In this document: positions 5,666 to 13,869 of the stretch, in pieces | How the letters are laid out: the number at the start of each line of letters is the position of its first letter | Position numbering within the stretch: position 1 is the stretch's first letter | Assembly: GCA_000432655.1 (NCBI GenBank) | Contig: HF986307.1 | Span: forward strand, 6,137-20,213 | Direction: 5' to 3' | Length of the DNA stretch: 14,077 nt | DNA from: Bacteroides sp. CAG:1060 | GTDB lineage: Bacteria; Bacteroidota; Bacteroidia; Bacteroidales; UBA932 | Position numbers and translations under genes: made by a program | Notes under the pieces: model-generated | Told to the model about the DNA's origin: nothing | Seen by the model: only the letters and a program-made list of their open reading frames with translations | Database searches by the model: none

Positions 5666-7405
5666 TCATCGCCGGCTACTTCTCGCACTGATTATTTCTT
5701 CACAACAGAAAGTCAGCAGATCCTTCATCTCCGGCTCCCGACCGGTTAGGATTGCCTGGATGGTCTTTTTGCGGACCACGTTTTCAATCTGACCGCCGCT
5801 GAAGTCAAACTTTTCAGCGAGGAAGTGAGCATCGACTTCAGGCAGCTGCGGCATCATAGCATTCCAAATCTGGCACTTGACATCCACGGAAGGATTGGAG
5901 AACTTCACCTTGTAAAGAAAACGGCGCTCAAATGCTTTGTCCAGATTCTCGGTAAGGTTTGTAGTGGCTATCAGAATTCCCTGCAAATTTTCCATCTCCT
6001 GAAGAATGATGTTCTGAAGACTGTTTTCCATTTTGTCAACGGCACTTTCTGCCCCGAATTTCCTGATGCCAAAGATAGCATCAGCCTCATTGAACAGCAG
6101 TATTGGTGTAACAGAGGTAGACTCAACAAGGCTCTTGTAGTTAGAGAAGAGCCTCTTTAAGTTTTTCTCACTTTCACCGACCCACTTGCTCTTAAGTTTG
6201 GATACATCCGCCATGATAATGTCACGTCCGGTCTTCTTTGCCAACTGGTACACGGACTCCGTCTTGCCGGTGCCTGGACTTCCATAGAAAAGGCATGTGA
6301 AGCCGGAGCGCATACCCTTGTCTTCCAAGGCTTTCCTAACTTCGGCATATCGTTTCTCAGAGAGAAGATCATTAAGTGTGCTCAGACCCTCTTTCACCGG
6401 ACGATCATAGAACAACGGCTTTTCTTCAAGGGAGTCATATTTGAGTAAGCCGGGCATCGGAGCTCCCTCATGTAACCCGCCACAATCAGCAAAAATCTCC
6501 TCCTTTACCGAATCTGCGAGTTTAAAATTATCTTTGACGAGCATACCATCACGAGAAGCGTATGTAACAACACCTTTCTCTTGCAGTTTCAGCCCTTCAT
6601 ATTTGTAATACCGCTGCATGGTTTCCATTGTGCAACTGTCAAAAAAATCCCGGAAGCACCACCAGCCGCAACAATCATCATCGTATTCTTGATATCTGAA
6701 ACATAAGGCATAAAAGAGCATTCTTTCAGCCGGGCACATACTATCCACATAATCCAGATTATTGAAAGAATCCCATCCTGCATCTTCTTCATACTCATCG
6801 TCCCCTTTGGCCCCTTCTTTCAGTATTCCGTATTTATTCGCGGCCTTAGCGATACTTGTTCCAGGATTTGCCAATATCATTGCATCCATTTCGTTCAAGG
6901 CCATCCCACATTCGACTTCTTCATTTTTAAGTTCACTGAACAAGCGGATTATTCTGGACAAGATTGTAACGGTTTCAAGATTGGTGACAGCCGGTTTCTT
7001 AAATGCTTTATTTTTTTCCAGGCATCGCAGAACCTCTTCTCCAACACGTATATTGCCCCAACGTCCTCTTTTTATGATCAGCGCTCCTTCAAGAGCCCTC
7101 AGATCATCCTCATAAGATAACAACTGGACAAAACTGGTTTTGAGTTTATCTGCCAGATCCTTTTTAGAAAAATCATCACACCTGGAAATCTCTACAATAA
7201 TGGAAAATAGTACGGCTTGCTTCGTACTAATCGCCATCTCCCCTGCAAGAAACTCTGCCGGCTTACTAACCTCCATCATCAACTTCTCGTCAAACCTATA
7301 GTATTCTGATGTATCTCCGAGTCTCCCCTCCTCCTCATATAAGGCGGTCTTTACGATTTCCGCTATCGCGGATATTACAGTGTATTTGTCTTTTGAGTCA
7401 GCCAT
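5666..7405 (-). CDS. AAA+ ATPase with long N-terminal domain
   Basis: A 579-aa protein. Residues 1-320 form an N-terminal region I do not recognise, with winged-helix-like stretches, an acidic segment (201-210) and a Cys/Trp-rich patch (YDDDCCGWWCFRDFF, 241-255). The C-terminal AAA+ domain is clear: Walker A GSPGTGKT (375-382), Walker B ILLFNEAD (435-442), sensor 1 TTNLT (481-485), arginine pair ERR (493-495) and sensor 2 region SGGQIENVVRK (536-546). It resembles the FtsH/Cdc48-like classical AAA clade and probably forms a hexameric ATP-driven remodeller. The Walker B has Asn where Asp is usual, although the catalytic Glu440 is present. The partner or substrate is unknown; the neighbourhood suggests an accessory or defence role. 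Copy I of the shared promoter element is 28 nt upstream, and no other gene appears co-transcribed ahead of it. Confidence 0.82.
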   Translation of the reverse strand: MADSKDKYTVISAIAEIVKTALYEEEGRLGDTSEYYRFDEKLMMEVSKPAEFLAGEMAISTKQAVLFSIIVEISRCDDFSKKDLADKLKTSFVQLLSYEDDLRALEGALIIKRGRWGNIRVGEEVLRCLEKNKAFKKPAVTNLETVTILSRIIRLFSELKNEEVECGMALNEMDAMILANPGTSIAKAANKYGILKEGAKGDDEYEEDAGWDSFNNLDYVDSMCPAERMLFYALCFRYQEYDDDCCGWWCFRDFFDSCTMETMQRYYKYEGLKLQEKGVVTYASRDGMLVKDNFKLADSVKEEIFADCGGLHEGAPMPGLLKYDSLEEKPLFYDRPVKEGLSTLNDLLSEKRYAEVRKALEDKGMRSGFTCLFYGSPGTGKTESVYQLAKKTGRDIIMADVSKLKSKWVGESEKNLKRLFSNYKSLVESTSVTPILLFNEADAIFGIRKFGAESAVDKMENSLQNIILQEMENLQGILIATTNLTENLDKAFERRFLYKVKFSNPSVDVKCQIWNAMMPQLPEVDAHFLAEKFDFSGGQIENVVRKKTIQAILTGREPEMKDLLTFCCEEIISARSSRR

Positions 7406-7433
7406 AATGCGGATTTGTTTATCATTCTGGCGA

Positions 7434-7467
7434 CAAAGGTATGGTATCTTCTTGCCGAAATGTGGCA
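7434..7467 (-). promoter_or_regulatory. Shared 34-nt promoter element, copy I
   Basis: On the minus strand TGCCACATTTCGGCA is followed by 19 nt ending in TACCTTTG, a perfect TAnnTTTG -7 box. The palindrome is TGCC-N7-GGCA. No TTTG lies at the normal 19-21 nt distance, so the palindrome seems to replace the -33 box. The element ends 28 nt before the ATG of the AAA+ gene. Confidence 0.65.
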
Positions 7468-7523
7468 GATAGGACTTTCCTTGACCGCAATGATAGAAAT
7501 CTATCTCCTCTGAAAACTTGTTT

Positions 7524-7990
7524 TTATTCCCTCATATTAAAATCTCCTGTCCCACAAATGACATGATACTTCGGGCGTGAGTACCCGCCAACCTCCGTTT
7601 TCTTGGGGTCAATGAACACAAGTTTTAATTCACTTGGCCGTTTGGCGTAGAGTAAAGAGGTCACTATGACATTCAGTCCGACAGACTTTCCCTGCTTGGT
7701 TGCACCTTAGGCTCTTTTCCAGGTTTTGCCGGAACCGGTTTTTTCACTTCAACAATCTTCTCTTTCACAATCTCCCGGACATAGGGTTTGTTGATAAAAA
7801 ACGAAATTCTCCTGCTTCCAGTCCATTCTTCACATTTCCCGGAAAGCCATAATCCGAGTTTCCCTCCCATCATCATAGGTCCGCCGGCGATGATAGAATT
7901 GGCATAATGCAGCCAAAGTGAAACGATAGCGACGCCAGTCAGGGCAACGATTGTCATCCTGAGAATAGACCAGCGAGACCGTGTCATCAA
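7524..7990 (-). pseudogene. Broken FtsK-like DNA translocase remnant
   Basis: Two pieces in different frames. From about 7990 to 7710 the minus strand encodes a hydrophobic segment (MTIVALTGVAIVSLWLHYA), then GGKLGLWLSG and a Lys/Val/Pro-rich linker, which resembles the last membrane segment and linker of FtsK. From about 7707 to the TAA at 7524-7526 another frame reads GATKQGKSVGLNVIVTSLLY, then ELKLVFIDPKKTEVGGYS, the typical FtsK/SpoIIIE P-loop region. A stop codon precedes it, and the several hundred residues normally between linker and P-loop are missing. The rest of the motor and the gamma domain are also absent. It cannot be a working translocase; the cell must have an intact ftsK elsewhere. 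The P-loop part is well supported, the membrane part less so. Confidence 0.65.
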
Positions 7991-8099
7991 AACGTCCGCC
8001 TGTATTCAGTGCACTGACGGCTTTTATCACGGAGCCGAGGCGGATTCCTGGGCCAAAGTCCAGCAAAAAACGCCATCTTTGTATGCGGATAACCAATAA

Positions 8100-8133
8100 T
8101 GCCATATTTTGGCAGATTAAATACCTTTCTTTG
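8100..8133 (+). promoter_or_regulatory. Shared 34-nt promoter element, copy III
   Basis: TGCCATATTTTGGCA is a perfect TGCCA-N5-TGGCA palindrome, followed by 19 nt with ATACC and ending in TTTG (8130-8133). The -7 box (TTTCTTTG) is weaker than in copy I. The element ends 31 nt before the ATG at 8165. The AT-rich leader (8134-8164) has no Shine-Dalgarno sequence. Confidence 0.6.
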
Positions 8134-8164
8134 CACACGTAAAATTCAATAAAATACAACAACA

Positions 8165-10114
8165 ATGGCAGAAACAGTAAACCTTATCAATCTTTTCAGG
8201 GACAAGATGTTCCGTATCCCGAATTATCAAAGGGGGTACTCCTGGGGTGAGCGCCAATTGAATGAACTATGGGATGATATCACAGATATCAAACGAGGAG
8301 CTGACGGTAAGTATATCAATCATTACACCGGGACTATCTTCCTCAAGGCTATGTCTTCTTCAGAGATACCCAAAACAGAGAGGTGGATGGACGGGGAATA
8401 TGACTTTTATAGTGTCGTCGATGGCCAGCAACGGTTGACCAGCATTGTCTTGCTGATGAATGAATTGATTGCGCTTGCTCCGGAAGAAGGGCTGGGCCAG
8501 GATACCCGTGAAGATTTGTATAAGAAGTTTATCTACTTCACGCATAAGAACGGTTCTCTGAGGTGCTACAAGTTCCTATACGATGAGAATAATCGGGCGT
8601 TTCTCATCAATAAGATTTTCGGAGATTCATCTGCCATTCTGCCGCCGGATCCCGATAACGTATATACCCGTAATCTTCTTTTCGCGAAAGAATTCTTCAG
8701 TAAAAAAATCAAGGCCTTACGTGAGGCCGGAGGCGTAGAATCTCTTGAAGAATTGTACCGGAAACTCCAAACCGCCCTCATTTTTGACGAGAGAAAAATT
8801 GAAAAGGATCTGGATGTTCAGGCAGTGTTCGAGACGATGAATAACAGAGGGAAGCCATTGACAACCTTGGAAAAACTAAAAAATCGTCTCGTTTATCTCT
8901 GTAACAGATTCCTCGATAGAAACGAGGTTCTCGTCCTCCATAGTAACATCAATTCCGCATGGTCAACAATATATACGGAGTTGGCGCGGAATCCATATGT
9001 AATCCTTGATGAAGATGTTTTTCTTTCTGCTTTCCTTTCGCTATACAGAAAGCCGGAAAGTTCTACATTCTCTGAGCAGCAGGCAGAAAAAAAGGTGTTT
9101 GAGATGTTCTGTAACCGCGCATCGCAATATAAGAAAGACGTTTCTGAATCATCCGAAAACGAGGAACCTGTTAATTATAAGAAGATTGACAACTTTATAG
9201 GCAAATTGTCGGAGTTCTCAAGAGATTGGTACGAAATCAATAATCCCAAGTCGGACATGGTCAAGAGAATCACGCTCATGAATGGAACGAAAGAGGTAAA
9301 AATCTTCCTGGCGACACTGAACAGCGCAAAGGTTCAGTATGAAGCGAAGAGCCAAGAATGCTTGACACTTACGGAAAAAGCATTGTTCAGGAGCAGCATC
9401 CCCGGTCTAAACGTCATAAGCAATTGGGATATTGCCAATTTCGCTAGGGATATTTACGAGGATCCCGTAAATCTCTCGAGAGTGGCCGATGATTTACGCG
9501 AGCGTCTCCAACGGCCGTGTGACCAGCAAGCCGTTATTGCCGGATTCAGATGGCTGTTTGGATACACCAACGGGGCTAAGGGATATCATCGTTGGAGCGG
9601 CCTGAAGTATTTGTTGTTCTCCTATGAGAACTATTTAAAAGAAAAAGTCTACAACGAGTATTCCAGCAATGTGAGTTGGAAAGATTTCTATGATGTTAGC
9701 ATCGAGCATATCATGCCACAGTCCTGGGAAGCACATTGGGCCAAAGAAATGGAGGATTACAGGGAAGGAATAGTAGAGGATTCCAAGTGGAGGGCCTCTG
9801 TCATCCTGGTTAATTCAATCGGAAACCTCACAATTATCAAGGGTGCCAAGAATTCAGAGCTTCAGAATGACTCTTGGAAAGACAAGAAGGCGAGGTATAA
9901 AACTGGCAATTTCAATGAACAGCAAGTTGCAGGATATGAAAAATGGGATCAGTACTCAATTCTTGATAGGGGGAAGCTTATTATTAAATTCCTGGAAGAG
10001 AGCATATCAGGGCTACATTTCTCCCAAAAGGAATTGCGTGATGTCCTATTTTCCAGTGAGATGTTCTACCCTAAGAAATTTCGAACCAACAAGGCTGAAA
10101 TTCCTGTCAATTAA
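8165..10114 (+). CDS. DUF262 + DUF1524 (GmrSD-like) restriction-type protein
   Basis: A 649-aa single-chain protein. The N-terminal DUF262 (GmrS, ParB-like NTPase fold) shows FRIPNYQRGYSW (16-27) and DGQQRLTS (86-93), the family's nucleotide-binding signature. The C-terminal DUF1524 (GmrD, HNH-type nuclease) shows IEHIMPQSW (513-521) and NSIGNLTIIKGAKNSEL from residue 550, which carry the expected catalytic His and Asn. In GmrSD, BrxU and SspE this pair gives NTP-controlled cleavage of modified phage DNA. Which modification is recognised here cannot be seen. The gene is complete and stands alone behind promoter element III; the next DUF262 gene has its own copy of the element. Anti-phage defence is inferred from the family. 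Confidence 0.88.
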   Translation: MAETVNLINLFRDKMFRIPNYQRGYSWGERQLNELWDDITDIKRGADGKYINHYTGTIFLKAMSSSEIPKTERWMDGEYDFYSVVDGQQRLTSIVLLMNELIALAPEEGLGQDTREDLYKKFIYFTHKNGSLRCYKFLYDENNRAFLINKIFGDSSAILPPDPDNVYTRNLLFAKEFFSKKIKALREAGGVESLEELYRKLQTALIFDERKIEKDLDVQAVFETMNNRGKPLTTLEKLKNRLVYLCNRFLDRNEVLVLHSNINSAWSTIYTELARNPYVILDEDVFLSAFLSLYRKPESSTFSEQQAEKKVFEMFCNRASQYKKDVSESSENEEPVNYKKIDNFIGKLSEFSRDWYEINNPKSDMVKRITLMNGTKEVKIFLATLNSAKVQYEAKSQECLTLTEKALFRSSIPGLNVISNWDIANFARDIYEDPVNLSRVADDLRERLQRPCDQQAVIAGFRWLFGYTNGAKGYHRWSGLKYLLFSYENYLKEKVYNEYSSNVSWKDFYDVSIEHIMPQSWEAHWAKEMEDYREGIVEDSKWRASVILVNSIGNLTIIKGAKNSELQNDSWKDKKARYKTGNFNEQQVAGYEKWDQYSILDRGKLIIKFLEESISGLHFSQKELRDVLFSSEMFYPKKFRTNKAEIPVN

Positions 10115-10133
10115 GACATGTAGGCTATTATCT

Positions 10134-10155
10134 ATCCCCCTGCCACTCTTTGGCA
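10134..10155 (+). repeat. 22-bp direct repeat, left copy
   Basis: Identical to 13825-13846. It is ATCCCCC followed by the palindrome TGCCACTCTTTGGCA (10141-10155), which forms the upstream half of promoter element IV. The two copies bracket the two-gene DUF262 module with a 3691-bp period. Confidence 0.85.
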
Positions 10156-10174
10156 GTTTAAGAATCAATATTTG
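10141..10174 (+). promoter_or_regulatory. Shared 34-nt promoter element, copy IV
   Basis: Perfect palindrome TGCCA-CTCTT-TGGCA, then 19 nt ending in TTTG (10171-10174), 16 nt before the ATG at 10191. The -7 box reads AATATTTG and is imperfect. It gives the DUF262 pair its own promoter, separate from the gene ending at 10114. Confidence 0.6.
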
Positions 10175-10190
10175 CAAAAACAATTCACAT

Positions 10191-11954
10191 ATGAGTTCAG
10201 TCGATATAAGTAATCAACTCAAAGAGTGGATTCAGAAGGAGTTTCCGGATTCATTTAACGAAGAGTGTTCCAACTGGTGGGGACGAGGAGGTAATTGGTG
10301 GTCCCGCTGCCTGGTCTTAAAGAGTTCTCTTTCTCTCGAACAAGATCCTGCAACACAGGTACGCTATATCCTCCAGTATGACCATCCCAAGGATGGCACT
10401 TGGCCTGCCTATATCGAACTACGGATATTAACGTCAGAAGATGATTTCATGGATCTTGCGGTGGACCTAATGGAACGATTCCCAAACGATTCAGACTATT
10501 TCTGGATAACAGACCATCATTCTTACAAGGCTTGTCGCTACAAGTCTCCAATACTTGGATGGGACGAAGCAAAGAACACCTTTCTACAGATGCAAGAGCG
10601 ATTTAATCAAGCCATTCAAGATTATTTTAAGACTGAGAAAGAGAATGGAAAATTAGCAAAAGCCTCTATCCAACTAAATGACAACAACCGAGAAGTTGAA
10701 CTTTATACTTTGACGCTTTTACATTTGCTCAATCTGAATCTGCGTATTCCGGATTACCAGAGGATTTATTGCTGGGACGAGAAAACAATCCGTGTTCTAT
10801 GGGATGACATTCAGAATCTGGACAGAGAAGAAAAGTACCGTCTTGGAACAATAATCCTACAGAGAGTAGGTAATACTTTCCAAATTATTGACGGGCAACA
10901 GCGACTTGTAACTCTTTCTTTGATTCTTTCAGCTTTGCATATTGAGGGCATTTCTCTGTTGGACGAGAAATACCAATCAAAACTTGCCGAAGATTATATT
11001 GCATACAACAAGTACTTGATTAAGAATATCTTATCTGGAGTAAGGCGCAATAAAAGAAGGGTCACAGCAGAAAGGCTTTGGAATGGGATCGAATTCAATG
11101 TACTTGTCCTAAATGATTCTTCTATTGATTTGGCATATACCTTTTTCTCAAATGAGAATTCAAGAGGAAAGGCTTTGTCAGATTTTGATTTATTGAAAGC
11201 CCATCATCTACGTTTCATTACAGAGAATAACGAGCAGTCTATGCATTTGGCAAAGAAGTGGGACAAGATGATTTTGTCTGGAGATAAAGCTGATAATGAG
11301 AGCGAAAGAGCATACGTACGTTCTCTGTCTTTGTATGTCTTCAGATTAAGGCATTGGATTAGAATGCAATCCTGGGATGATAATGCAAAATACAATGTAA
11401 AACGCGAATATGAAGCAGCTCCTTCTATTCCCGAAATTCCTCCTTTCGGTGAGCAATTCTATTGGAATGAGTCAATTCAAGGAGGAGCACACTTCTTTGC
11501 TTATGTGGACACAATTTTAAGCAGATTTAATACACTAACATCAACAAATGCTTATAAAGCCATCCATCGCTTGGATATGGAGACGCACAAGTGGTATAGA
11601 GATGTAATAGAGTCCTTATTATTCAGTTACTATCTGAAATTTGGAGAACAATATTTGACTGAAGCGCTGATGTTAATATCCAAACGTGTGTCTATGCACA
11701 GGTACGAGTATTCGAGGGTGCATCTCGGGCAACTTCAGCAGTATGGTGCTGATACCAATATCGTTATGATGATAGACAGAGCGACTTCTCCGACATTCTT
11801 CTTGGCGGAACTAGTTCAAGTAATCAAAGAGATGCCTGTTTTGGAGCCGCGAACAAACATTCAACAACGTTACTCACAAGAAATGTCACGCTGCTTTGAA
11901 CTATGCAAACAAGACATTGAGATTCCAAGTATTACTAATTTAATTTTGAAATGA
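10191..11954 (+). CDS. DUF262 protein with unusual N-terminal domain and no visible nuclease
   Basis: A 587-aa protein. Residues 1-150 form a domain I do not recognise, with SNWWGRGGNWWSRCL (27-41), a likely beta stretch (RYILQYDHP ... YIELRIL) and a helical end. DUF262 follows: LRIPDYQRIYCW (184-195) and DGQQRLVTL (234-242). The remainder lacks the H-x-x-P / GNL motifs of DUF1524, so it should not cut DNA by itself. The start at 10191 is chosen because the open frame upstream (to 9843) lies inside the preceding gene and promoter element IV is 16 nt away. Its stop overlaps the next start by four bases, so the two products are probably translationally coupled and act together: this one perhaps as sensor or regulatory subunit, the next as nuclease. 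Base composition looks more AT-rich than in the preceding DUF262 gene, as if of separate origin. Confidence 0.8.
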   Translation: MSSVDISNQLKEWIQKEFPDSFNEECSNWWGRGGNWWSRCLVLKSSLSLEQDPATQVRYILQYDHPKDGTWPAYIELRILTSEDDFMDLAVDLMERFPNDSDYFWITDHHSYKACRYKSPILGWDEAKNTFLQMQERFNQAIQDYFKTEKENGKLAKASIQLNDNNREVELYTLTLLHLLNLNLRIPDYQRIYCWDEKTIRVLWDDIQNLDREEKYRLGTIILQRVGNTFQIIDGQQRLVTLSLILSALHIEGISLLDEKYQSKLAEDYIAYNKYLIKNILSGVRRNKRRVTAERLWNGIEFNVLVLNDSSIDLAYTFFSNENSRGKALSDFDLLKAHHLRFITENNEQSMHLAKKWDKMILSGDKADNESERAYVRSLSLYVFRLRHWIRMQSWDDNAKYNVKREYEAAPSIPEIPPFGEQFYWNESIQGGAHFFAYVDTILSRFNTLTSTNAYKAIHRLDMETHKWYRDVIESLLFSYYLKFGEQYLTEALMLISKRVSMHRYEYSRVHLGQLQQYGADTNIVMMIDRATSPTFFLAELVQVIKEMPVLEPRTNIQQRYSQEMSRCFELCKQDIEIPSITNLILK

Positions 11955-13825
11955 GCACTTTGGTTGACCTTCGTTTGACGCCTGAAACTATAGGCAACAG
12001 AACATATAGAATTCCTCTCTATCAGAGGCTTTTTGAATGGGATTCCGAAAGAATCATACAATTGCTGAATGATCTAAAAGAACAGCCAGCGGATAAGGCA
12101 TATTATGTTGGGATGCTTACTTCAACTGCTAAAAATGATTTGGTTGACGGTCAGCAACGTTTCACTGTAATGATGTTGATGGGCATCGCTCTTTTCCGTT
12201 ATTATTCCCCTTGGAATAATTTTATTTTGCATAATGGCAATCCTCGGCTTTCTTTTTCTGCAAGACTGGATGATCAAGAATACCTTTCTTTTTTGATTAC
12301 ATCATCTTTGAGAGACTCTTTAGATGATGACGAATCCGTCCCTTACGAAAACAAAAAAATGGAAAAGGGACTGAAATGCATTAGAACATATCTGGACACC
12401 CATTTCGAATCCGACGAGGAGCGGACAAAGTATGCAGAGTATGTCTATAAGAATATGACTTTCTTTGTTACCTCCCTGCCAGATAACTATAACCAATCTT
12501 CTCTTAACAAATACTTTGAGAGGATGAATTCTACAGGCAAAAATCTAGAAGGACATGAGATTGTAAAAGTCAAGTTACTCCATAAACTCTCCGCTAATAA
12601 GGAATTTTTTACAAAAGCGTGGAATCGTGTAGCAGATATGGATACACCTTGCTTTAAAGTAAGACGTCGGGATGATGAAAATGAAAGTGGAATGAAAGAA
12701 AGAATTAAAAAAGCCATTCTATACCGTTTCTCTCCACAAGAATTGTTCAACGATAATCTATTAAATGGCCTCAAGGAGACCGAAGAAGAGGCCAGTGGGT
12801 GCACCATCAAGAACGTAAAAGAGAGTTCTAAAGCGCCTGCAAAGAATCAAAGAGCGGGTGATGGTAGTCATTCCGTAATGAGTTTTTCCGATTTTCTCCT
12901 TCAGTGCCTATACAGGTTCTTATGTAAGAAAGGAAAAGATACGGGAGACATTACGGTCTTTTTCAATAAAGCGAATCTCGTTGACACGTTTGAAAAGCGT
13001 CTAATCAGTCAGGGGTGCAACCAAGAAATCTTGGAATTCTTCTCAACGCTGGTGTGTTACAGAATTCTTTTAGACGTATATTTCATTCGGATTCTGGACG
13101 GGCAGGGCGATTATGATTATGATTTGGAAACTCCGTTCCTCGAAAAAGACGATGCCGTAAAAACCTTGAAAATGTTTGAATCAATGCTGTACGTTAATTC
13201 CTCTCAGGTAACGTACTATCAATGGTTCAATATGTTAATTGATATTGTCAACACGGATAGTCCTATTGAACCTGAAATACTTTTTGCCTCACTTAAATCC
13301 AAAGATGACGAGACTCATCCTAAGGAAAAGCTCAAGTATGATGCCCTGAATTATGAAGATGTTGATCGTTACTGGTTTTGGCGTTTAGATTTTCAAATCT
13401 GGCTTAAAAGAAGAGAATTATTCATAGTGGGAGACGATACTACTCCGCAGAATAATGATATCAGACGAGCTCTAAACGTTGCTGAGAAATACGTGTTCAA
13501 GCGTAATCGGTCAATTGAACATATTGCGCCACAAACGCCGTTGCAGAAAGACACCCTTAAACTCGAAAAGAACGATCTAAATTCTTTTGGAAATCTGGTA
13601 ATGATTTCATCTGAGCAAAATTCCGCACTTTCCAACTCTATTTATCAAGAGAAGAGGGCGCGAGTCGAATCATTTCTTGACAGCTCAAGGAGCGGCTCTA
13701 TCGAAAGTTTAAAGATGTTGCATGCCTTTACTTTCAATAAATCATGGAGTATCGAAGCCATTAAAGAGCATGGAAATGCCATGTTCAATATATTACTTAA
13801 TAGTTACGATAATGTAGACAAATAA
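11951..13825 (+). CDS. DUF262 + DUF1524 (GmrSD-like) nuclease subunit
   Basis: A 624-aa protein. DUF262 signatures are YRIPLYQRLFEW (19-30) and DGQQRFTVM (66-74). The C-terminal DUF1524 region has SIEHIAPQTPL (521-531), NSFGNLVMIS and NSALSNSIYQEKR, giving the His and Asn residues expected for an HNH-type active site. The start ATG lies within the ATGA that ends the preceding gene (11951-11954), which implies translational coupling. It differs strongly from the first DUF262+DUF1524 protein (8165-10114), so it is not a recent tandem duplicate. The stop codon's last base is the first base of the right 22-bp repeat. Modification-dependent or NTP-regulated DNA cleavage against phage is inferred from the family. 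Confidence 0.87.
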   Translation: MSTLVDLRLTPETIGNRTYRIPLYQRLFEWDSERIIQLLNDLKEQPADKAYYVGMLTSTAKNDLVDGQQRFTVMMLMGIALFRYYSPWNNFILHNGNPRLSFSARLDDQEYLSFLITSSLRDSLDDDESVPYENKKMEKGLKCIRTYLDTHFESDEERTKYAEYVYKNMTFFVTSLPDNYNQSSLNKYFERMNSTGKNLEGHEIVKVKLLHKLSANKEFFTKAWNRVADMDTPCFKVRRRDDENESGMKERIKKAILYRFSPQELFNDNLLNGLKETEEEASGCTIKNVKESSKAPAKNQRAGDGSHSVMSFSDFLLQCLYRFLCKKGKDTGDITVFFNKANLVDTFEKRLISQGCNQEILEFFSTLVCYRILLDVYFIRILDGQGDYDYDLETPFLEKDDAVKTLKMFESMLYVNSSQVTYYQWFNMLIDIVNTDSPIEPEILFASLKSKDDETHPKEKLKYDALNYEDVDRYWFWRLDFQIWLKRRELFIVGDDTTPQNNDIRRALNVAEKYVFKRNRSIEHIAPQTPLQKDTLKLEKNDLNSFGNLVMISSEQNSALSNSIYQEKRARVESFLDSSRSGSIESLKMLHAFTFNKSWSIEAIKEHGNAMFNILLNSYDNVDK

Positions 13826-13846
13826 TCCCCCTGCCACTCTTTGGCA
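13825..13846 (+). repeat. 22-bp direct repeat, right copy
   Basis: Identical to 10134-10155 and beginning on the last base of the preceding stop codon. It forms the upstream half of promoter element V for the right-edge gene. Confidence 0.85.
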
Positions 13847-13865
13847 TCTTCGTGCCGTAACTTCG
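13832..13865 (+). promoter_or_regulatory. Shared 34-nt promoter element, copy V
   Basis: Palindrome TGCCA-CTCTT-TGGCA, then 19 nt ending TAACTTCG (13858-13865), one base off the TAnnTTTG consensus and in the same register as the other copies. Only 4 nt separate it from the ATG at 13870, so the transcript would be leaderless or nearly so. Confidence 0.55.
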
Positions 13866-13869
13866 CTGC

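Noticed and set aside
7830..8165. Minus-strand ORF of 111 codons opposite the promoter of the first DUF262 gene.
   Set aside because: Its sequence has no family resemblance, and it overlaps the FtsK-like membrane segment in a different frame and promoter element III.
10141..10155. TGCCA-CTCTT-TGGCA hairpin as a transcription terminator after the first DUF262 gene.
   Set aside because: The stem is only 5 bp with no T-run, and the same palindrome recurs at fixed distance before start codons, which fits a promoter element better.
9843..10190. Upstream extension of the second DUF262 gene by 116 codons.
   Set aside because: It lies in another frame of the preceding gene and crosses promoter element IV; the ATG at 10191 fits the promoter distance.
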